Assembly (NCBI RefSeq): GCF_030486595.1
Contig: NZ_JAUJZH010000041.1
Location: forward strand, 1-50,752
Source: Variovorax ginsengisoli
Lineage (GTDB): Bacteria; Pseudomonadota; Gammaproteobacteria; Burkholderiales; Burkholderiaceae_C
DNA: 50,752 nucleotides
Direction of reading: 5' to 3'
Made by a program: the position numbers and the translations under genes
In this document: one piece after another, positions 46,531 through 50,752 of the stretch
Layout of the letters: every line of letters starts with the position of its first letter
How positions within the stretch are numbered: the stretch's first letter is position 1
The notes under the pieces: model-generated
Databases searched by the model: none
Told to the model about the DNA's origin: nothing
The model's input: the letters and a program-made list of their open reading frames with translations, nothing else

Positions 46531-48324
46531 TCAGTTGGATGCGACCTTGGCCGCGCCACTGCCCTGGGCCGTGCGCGGCGCGCCCGAGGCGCCGGGAATC
46601 TTGAAGACCCAGACCATGCCGCCCTGCTCGAGCAGGTTGACCTTCTTGGCAACCTCGCCGCCCCACAGCGGCACCGCTCCGCCCCAACCCGAAACAACGC
46701 CGACGTATTGCTCGCCGCCCTGCATCCAGGTGATGGGCGGCGCAACGATGCCGGAGCCGGTCTGGAACTGCCAGACCACCTTGCCGGTCTTGGCGTCGGC
46801 CGCCTTCAGGTAGCCCTCCGGCGTGCCCCAGAAGACGAGGTTGCCGCCGGTGGTCAACACGCCACCCCAGAGCGGCGCGCCGTTCTTGACTTCCCAGGCC
46901 ATCTTGCCGGTCTTCGGGTCGAAGGCGCGCAGCGAACCGATGTAGTCCTCGTTGAGCGGCTTGATCGTGAAGCCGGCGCCGAGGTAGGCCGCGCCCTTCT
47001 TGTACGCGACCGGCTCGTTCCAGATGTCCATCCCCCATTCGTTGGCTGGCACGTAGAACATCTTCGTGTCGGGGCTGTAGGCCATCGGCATCTGGTTCTT
47101 GCCGCCGAGGAAGCCGGGCGCGGCGAACACGGGGCTGCCCTTCTTGCCATCGGACGCAGCGGTCGGGTCGCCGGGACGGTTGTCCGGGATGAAATTGGGC
47201 CGCCCGGTCTTCAGGTCGATGCCGCTGGCCCAGGTGATCTTCTTGACGAACGGAAAGGCATTGATGAGCTGGCCGGTGCTGGCGTCATTGACGTAGAAGA
47301 AGCCATTGCGGTCGGCCTTGCCGCCGACGCGCTTGCCGTCCATGTCGAAGGTGACGAATTCGTTGACGCCGTCGAAGTCCCAGCTGTCATTGGGCGTGCT
47401 CTGGTAGCTCCACTTGATCTGGCCGGTCTTCACGTCGATGGCCACGGTCGAACACGAATAGAGGTTGTCGCCCTCTCGCAGGTGACTGTTCCAGGGCGCC
47501 GGGTTGCCGGTGCCGAAATAGGCCAGGCCGGTCTTGGCGTCGTAGGTGCCGCCGAGCCAGGTGGCCGCACCGCCGGTCTTCCACAGGTCGCCGGGCCAGC
47601 TCTTGTTGATGGTGCCGGAGATGCCGTTCTCCTTCTTGTTTCCGTCCTTGTCGTAGGTGTAGCCCATGTGGCCCTCGACGGTGGGTCGCACCCACAGCAA
47701 CTTGCCGGTCTTCGGGTCGCGCGCCTCGACGCGGCCGACCACGCCGAACTCGCCGCCCGATACGCCGGTCAGCATCACGCCGTCGGCAATGATCGGCGCC
47801 GCGGTGGCCGAGTAGCCGGCGGCGTAGTCGTCGAACTTCTCCTTCCAGACCACGTCGCCGGTGTTCTGGTCGAGCGCAACGAGTTGCGCGTCGAGGGTCG
47901 CGAAGATCACGAGGTTGTCGTAAAGCGCGGCACCCCGGTTGACCACGTCGCAGCAGGGCATGATGCCCTCGGGCAGCCGGTGCTCGTACTTCCACAGCTT
48001 CTTGCCGGTGGTCGCGTCGAGCGCAAAGATGCGCGAGTAGGACGCGGTGACGAACATCTTGCCATTCATGATCACCGGCTGCGACTCCTGCCCGCGCTGC
48101 TTCTCGCCGCCGAACGAGAAGGCCCACACCGGCAGAAGCTTGGCGGCGTTGGTCGCATTGACCTGTTTCAGCGGCGAATAGCGCTGGCCCTGGGTGTTGA
48201 TGCCCCAGGTGAGGACGTTGCCTGTGGCCGTGGCTTCCGACTGGATCATCTTGTCCGTGACCTGCGCGTGGGCCGCAGCGGCCAGGCCGGCCGCGATGAG
48301 TGCGGCTAAGAGCTTCAATTGCAT
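46531..48324 (-). CDS. PQQ-dependent alcohol dehydrogenase, lanthanide-type signature
   Basis: 597 residues from ATG 48324 behind AGGAGA. Signal peptide (LKLLAALIAAGLAAAAHA). An eight-bladed quinoprotein propeller with the vicinal disulfide Cys124-Cys125 (MPCCDVV) and metal ligands Glu192 (GGEFG) and Asn274 (GTGN). The catalytic Asp316 is followed at +2 by Asp318 (SWDFDGVN). An Asp at +2 is diagnostic of XoxF/ExaF/PedH-type enzymes that use lanthanides; Ca-dependent MxaF or ExaA types have Ala or Ser there. Trp-docking motifs are present (TGKxxW repeats). Oxidises primary alcohols in the periplasm, likely passing electrons to the adjacent HiPIP or PedF. Sigma54 promoter and activator site upstream. 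The metal is predicted, not shown. Confidence 0.93.
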   Translation of the reverse strand: MQLKLLAALIAAGLAAAAHAQVTDKMIQSEATATGNVLTWGINTQGQRYSPLKQVNATNAAKLLPVWAFSFGGEKQRGQESQPVIMNGKMFVTASYSRIFALDATTGKKLWKYEHRLPEGIMPCCDVVNRGAALYDNLVIFATLDAQLVALDQNTGDVVWKEKFDDYAAGYSATAAPIIADGVMLTGVSGGEFGVVGRVEARDPKTGKLLWVRPTVEGHMGYTYDKDGNKKENGISGTINKSWPGDLWKTGGAATWLGGTYDAKTGLAYFGTGNPAPWNSHLREGDNLYSCSTVAIDVKTGQIKWSYQSTPNDSWDFDGVNEFVTFDMDGKRVGGKADRNGFFYVNDASTGQLINAFPFVKKITWASGIDLKTGRPNFIPDNRPGDPTAASDGKKGSPVFAAPGFLGGKNQMPMAYSPDTKMFYVPANEWGMDIWNEPVAYKKGAAYLGAGFTIKPLNEDYIGSLRAFDPKTGKMAWEVKNGAPLWGGVLTTGGNLVFWGTPEGYLKAADAKTGKVVWQFQTGSGIVAPPITWMQGGEQYVGVVSGWGGAVPLWGGEVAKKVNLLEQGGMVWVFKIPGASGAPRTAQGSGAAKVASN

Positions 48325-48393
48325 GGTGTCTCCTGAGGGTGGAACATGGGTCGAGGAAGCGCGCGACGAGCGCGCCCTCCACGCTCCAGAGGG

Positions 48394-48407
48394 GCAAGTG
48401 CCATGCC
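48394..48407 (-). promoter_or_regulatory. sigma54 promoter for the quinoprotein dehydrogenase operon
   Basis: The minus strand reads TGGCATGGCACTTGC, GG-N10-GC with one mismatch in the -24 box and an intact TTGC. Predicted start ~48382, 58 nt before the ATG. Confidence 0.6.
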
Positions 48408-48480
48408 ATGCATCCAGACCCGGCGCCGTCGCCAAACGGGTCGATCCGCGGGCCTTGGCATACGGGTTTTCCCGTTGGAC

Positions 48481-48497
48481 TGCTACAAGGTTGAACA
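48481..48497. promoter_or_regulatory. candidate activator site (UAS) upstream of the quinoprotein dehydrogenase
   Basis: TGCTAC-AAGGT-TGAACA, the weakest match to TGTNCC-N5-GGNACA but with correct arm length and spacing, 74 bp upstream of the -24 box. Nearby inverted repeats are ACGGG-TTTT-CCCGT (48462-48475) and GTGAC-N5-GTCAC (48516-48530), which could serve the two-component regulator. Confidence 0.35.
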
Positions 48498-48577
48498 GTC
48501 GAGGCGCGCAAGAGCGTGACATCGCGTCACAGTGGCCCGATGCTGCGTCGCGCCACGGCAGGTGGAACAATCAGCGC

Positions 48578-50617
48578 ATGTCCGATCCCATCACTGCACC
48601 GTTCGGCACCTGGGTGTCGCCGATCACCCCCGAACGCGTGGCTGCGGCCCAGACCACGCTGGTCGACGTCTTGCTCGATCACGGCGAGGTGTACTGGATC
48701 GAAGGAAGGCCCCTGGAGGCCGGCCGCCACGTGCTGGTGCGGCTGGGACCGGACGGCGTGGGGGTCGACGTCACGCCGACGCCCTTCTCGGCGCGCACGC
48801 GGGTCCATGAATACGGCGGTGGTGCGGTCCTGGCGGCGGCGGGCACGGTCTGCTTTTCGAACTTCTCCGACCAGCGCCTCTACCGCATCGACGGCGCCGC
48901 CGCCGCAGTCGCCCTGACCCCGCCGTCCGATGGGGCCGCGCTGCGCTACGCCGACGGGCTGCTCGACGCCCGCCGCCGGCTCTGGATCGGCGTTCGCGAA
49001 GACCACCGCGCCGCAGGCACGGAAGCGGTTAACGCCATCGTCGCCGTGGGTCTGAGCGGAGGCGACACCGGCAAGGTGCTCGTGCAGGGCAATGACTTCT
49101 ATGCCTCTCCGCGCCTTAGCCACGATGGAACGAGGCTCGCATGGCTGACATGGAACCATCCCGACATGCCGTGGACCGCCGCAGCGCTATGGGTCGGCGA
49201 TTTCGACGGCACTGCGGTCACCCACGCGGCGCACATTGCGGGCGGCCCGGGTGAATCCGTGTTCCAGCCCGAGTGGTCCGCCGACGGCCTGCTGCACTAC
49301 GTGTCGGATCGATCGGGCTGGTGGAACATCTACCGGTGCGATGCGAGTGGCTCCAGCACCAACCTGTGCCCGATCGCCGCGGAGTTCGGCCGCGCGCAAT
49401 GGGCTTTCGGCATGTCGACGTATGCCTTCCTGTCGCCGCATCTGCTGGTGTGCGCGTACATCGAAAACGGGATGGGCAAGCTCGCGCGGCTGGACCTGCG
49501 CGACAGCACGCTCGCACCCTTCGATCTGCCGTACACGGACTTCTCCGCGGTGCGGGCGAACGGCGGCAAGGTGGTGTTCAAGGCCGGCGGGCCGGGTGTT
49601 GCGAGCGCGGTCGTCGTGCTCGACGCGAGCTCCGGCTACGCGACCGCCGTCAAGAGCGTTTCGAACGTGCAGAGCGATCCCGCGATCCGCGACCACATCT
49701 CGGTGCCCCGACGCTTCGAGTTCCCCACGCCACGAGGCGAAGTCGCGTTCGCATGGTTCTATCCGCCGGCCAATGCGAACTACCAGGGCCCGGCCGGAGC
49801 GCTGCCACCGCTGGTGGTCAAGTGCCATGGCGGCCCCACCTCCTCAGCCTCCAGAAGCCTCGACCTGCGCACACAGTTCTGGACCAGTCGCGGCATCGCC
49901 GTCGTCGACGTGGACTACGGTGGCAGCACCGGCTACGGCCGCGCCTACCGCGATCGTCTGCATTGGATGTGGGGCCTCATCGACGCCGAAGACTGCGCGG
50001 CCGCCGCGTCGTACCTGGCTGCGGATCAGCGGGTCGATTCGACGCGGATGGTCATCACCGGCGGCAGTGCCGGGGGCTTCACGGCACTCCGTTGCCTCAC
50101 GCATGCGGACCCGGCGATCCGGACGCTCTTCAAAGCAGGCGCAAGCCACTACGGCGTGAGCGATCTCCTGGCGCTGGCGCGCGAAACGCACAAGTTCGAG
50201 TCACGCTATCTGGACTGGCTGGTCGGACCGCTCTCCGACCGGCAGGCCTACTTCGACCGCACGCCGGTGCGCCACGCGGACCGATTGAGCGTGCCGGTGG
50301 CGTTCTTCCAGGGAGCGGAAGACAAGATCGTGCCGCCCAGCCAGACCGAGGAGATGGTGGCGGCCCTGCGTGCACGAGGCATCCCGGCCCTCTACCTGCT
50401 CTTTGCCGGGGAGCAGCATGGCTTTCGACAAGCCTCGAATATCCAACAAGCGCTACAGGCTGAAGCCGCCTTCTTTGATGCACTGGCGTTTGGTGTCGGC
50501 ACCGATGGCATTCCAGTCTTGCTATTCGCAGGGGCGCGTGGCACAGGGGTCGATTTGTTTTCGGTGTCAAAACTGACGGTTCGCAACTCCAGCAACGGCG
50601 CGGGGTCGGTTCGCTAA
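48578..50617 (+). CDS. S9-family prolyl oligopeptidase-like serine peptidase
   Basis: 679 residues from ATG 48578 (upstream in-frame starts enter the divergent promoter region). An N-terminal WD/propeller part (~1-390) precedes an alpha/beta-hydrolase domain with VKCHGGPTSSASRSLDLRTQFW, VDYGGSTGYGRAYRDRL, nucleophile Ser in GGSAGGF, Asp in GAEDKIVPP and His in GEQHGFR, a full triad. Cytoplasmic, cleaves acyl-peptides or dipeptides. The last ~45 residues after ALAFGV look foreign (GARGTGVDLFSVSKL, RNSSNGAGSVR), suggesting that the natural end was replaced when mobile DNA inserted. Confidence 0.88.
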   Translation: MSDPITAPFGTWVSPITPERVAAAQTTLVDVLLDHGEVYWIEGRPLEAGRHVLVRLGPDGVGVDVTPTPFSARTRVHEYGGGAVLAAAGTVCFSNFSDQRLYRIDGAAAAVALTPPSDGAALRYADGLLDARRRLWIGVREDHRAAGTEAVNAIVAVGLSGGDTGKVLVQGNDFYASPRLSHDGTRLAWLTWNHPDMPWTAAALWVGDFDGTAVTHAAHIAGGPGESVFQPEWSADGLLHYVSDRSGWWNIYRCDASGSSTNLCPIAAEFGRAQWAFGMSTYAFLSPHLLVCAYIENGMGKLARLDLRDSTLAPFDLPYTDFSAVRANGGKVVFKAGGPGVASAVVVLDASSGYATAVKSVSNVQSDPAIRDHISVPRRFEFPTPRGEVAFAWFYPPANANYQGPAGALPPLVVKCHGGPTSSASRSLDLRTQFWTSRGIAVVDVDYGGSTGYGRAYRDRLHWMWGLIDAEDCAAAASYLAADQRVDSTRMVITGGSAGGFTALRCLTHADPAIRTLFKAGASHYGVSDLLALARETHKFESRYLDWLVGPLSDRQAYFDRTPVRHADRLSVPVAFFQGAEDKIVPPSQTEEMVAALRARGIPALYLLFAGEQHGFRQASNIQQALQAEAAFFDALAFGVGTDGIPVLLFAGARGTGVDLFSVSKLTVRNSSNGAGSVR

Positions 50618-50732
50618 GTTGTTGATTTCGCGAGCATTGCTGAGAGCCGGCCGCGCAAATCTGAACACGCCGCAAAGTGGATAGGCTGCTCCCATGGGCG
50701 AGGACAGAGCCCGGATGACAGGAGCAGACGAC

Positions 50733-50752
50733 ATGAGCAAAAGACCCCGCCG
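50733..50752 (+). CDS. start of a probable IS transposase, cut by window end
   Basis: ATG 50733 with GGAG upstream encodes MSKRPR. This start is common in OrfA of IS3-family elements, and the upstream 100 bp has no gene. Only six codons are visible, so this is a weak call. Confidence 0.3.

Overview
The window looks like a chromosomal accessory stretch of a high-GC betaproteobacterium, most likely Burkholderiales/Comamonadaceae (Variovorax-like). The evidence is Bug-family substrate-binding proteins, KfrA-like and integrase genes, a PQQ/Ped-type alcohol-oxidation locus and overall codon use. No species call is possible from sequence reading alone.

Left third (1-22.6 kb): a patchwork of mobile and catabolic DNA. 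It starts with a large Tn7/Mu-type DDE transposase carrying an N-terminal TnsA-like but apparently degenerate domain, its 3' end running into IS-like repeats. A divergent KfrA-like coiled-coil DNA-binding protein and tyrosine recombinase follow. Next come small enzymes (flavin-reductase-like, VOC), a class II DAHP synthase, a Bug protein and an Old Yellow Enzyme. A phenylalanine/tyrosine catabolic operon (hpd-phhB-phhA) has a divergent Lrp/AsnC regulator, and a glutamate-receptor-like channel follows. Among these lie many broken genes: two LysR fragments, SDR, GST and reductase fragments, a second integrase 3' end, two IS21 remnants and one IS630 remnant. There are also two copies of a ~172-bp element with inverted-repeat ends. 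Integrase copies (5.6-5.9 and 18.1-18.4 kb) and LysR fragments (11.8-12.1 and 15.9-16.2 kb) form nested direct repeats around the aromatic catabolic genes.

Right two thirds (22.6-48.6 kb): a coherent system for periplasmic alcohol oxidation and assimilation. It holds acetyl-CoA synthetase (acsA), NAD-aldehyde dehydrogenase plus DUF779, cytochrome c550 (PedF-like) plus a binding protein, and a sigma54 activator of the AcoR type. A long, mostly overlapping operon follows: pqqABCDE, ABC-2 ATPase, beta-propeller, periplasmic binding protein, permease, Bug protein, NosR-like flavo-iron-sulfur membrane protein and apbE. On the opposite strand lies quinoprotein alcohol dehydrogenase, HiPIP, histidine kinase, response regulator and TonB-dependent receptor. 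The dehydrogenase has the Asp-x-Asp signature of lanthanide-dependent enzymes.

The most notable observation is regulatory. Five transcription units of the alcohol system (acsA, aldehyde dehydrogenase, pedF, pqqA, quinoprotein dehydrogenase) each have a GG-N10-GC sigma54 promoter at a sensible distance. A shared 17-bp dyad, TGTNCC-N5-GGNACA, lies about 40-115 bp upstream of them. This predicts one sigma54 regulon driven by the activator at 28.5 kb.

The window ends with an S9 prolyl-oligopeptidase whose C-terminal tail looks replaced, and with the first codons of a probable IS transposase.
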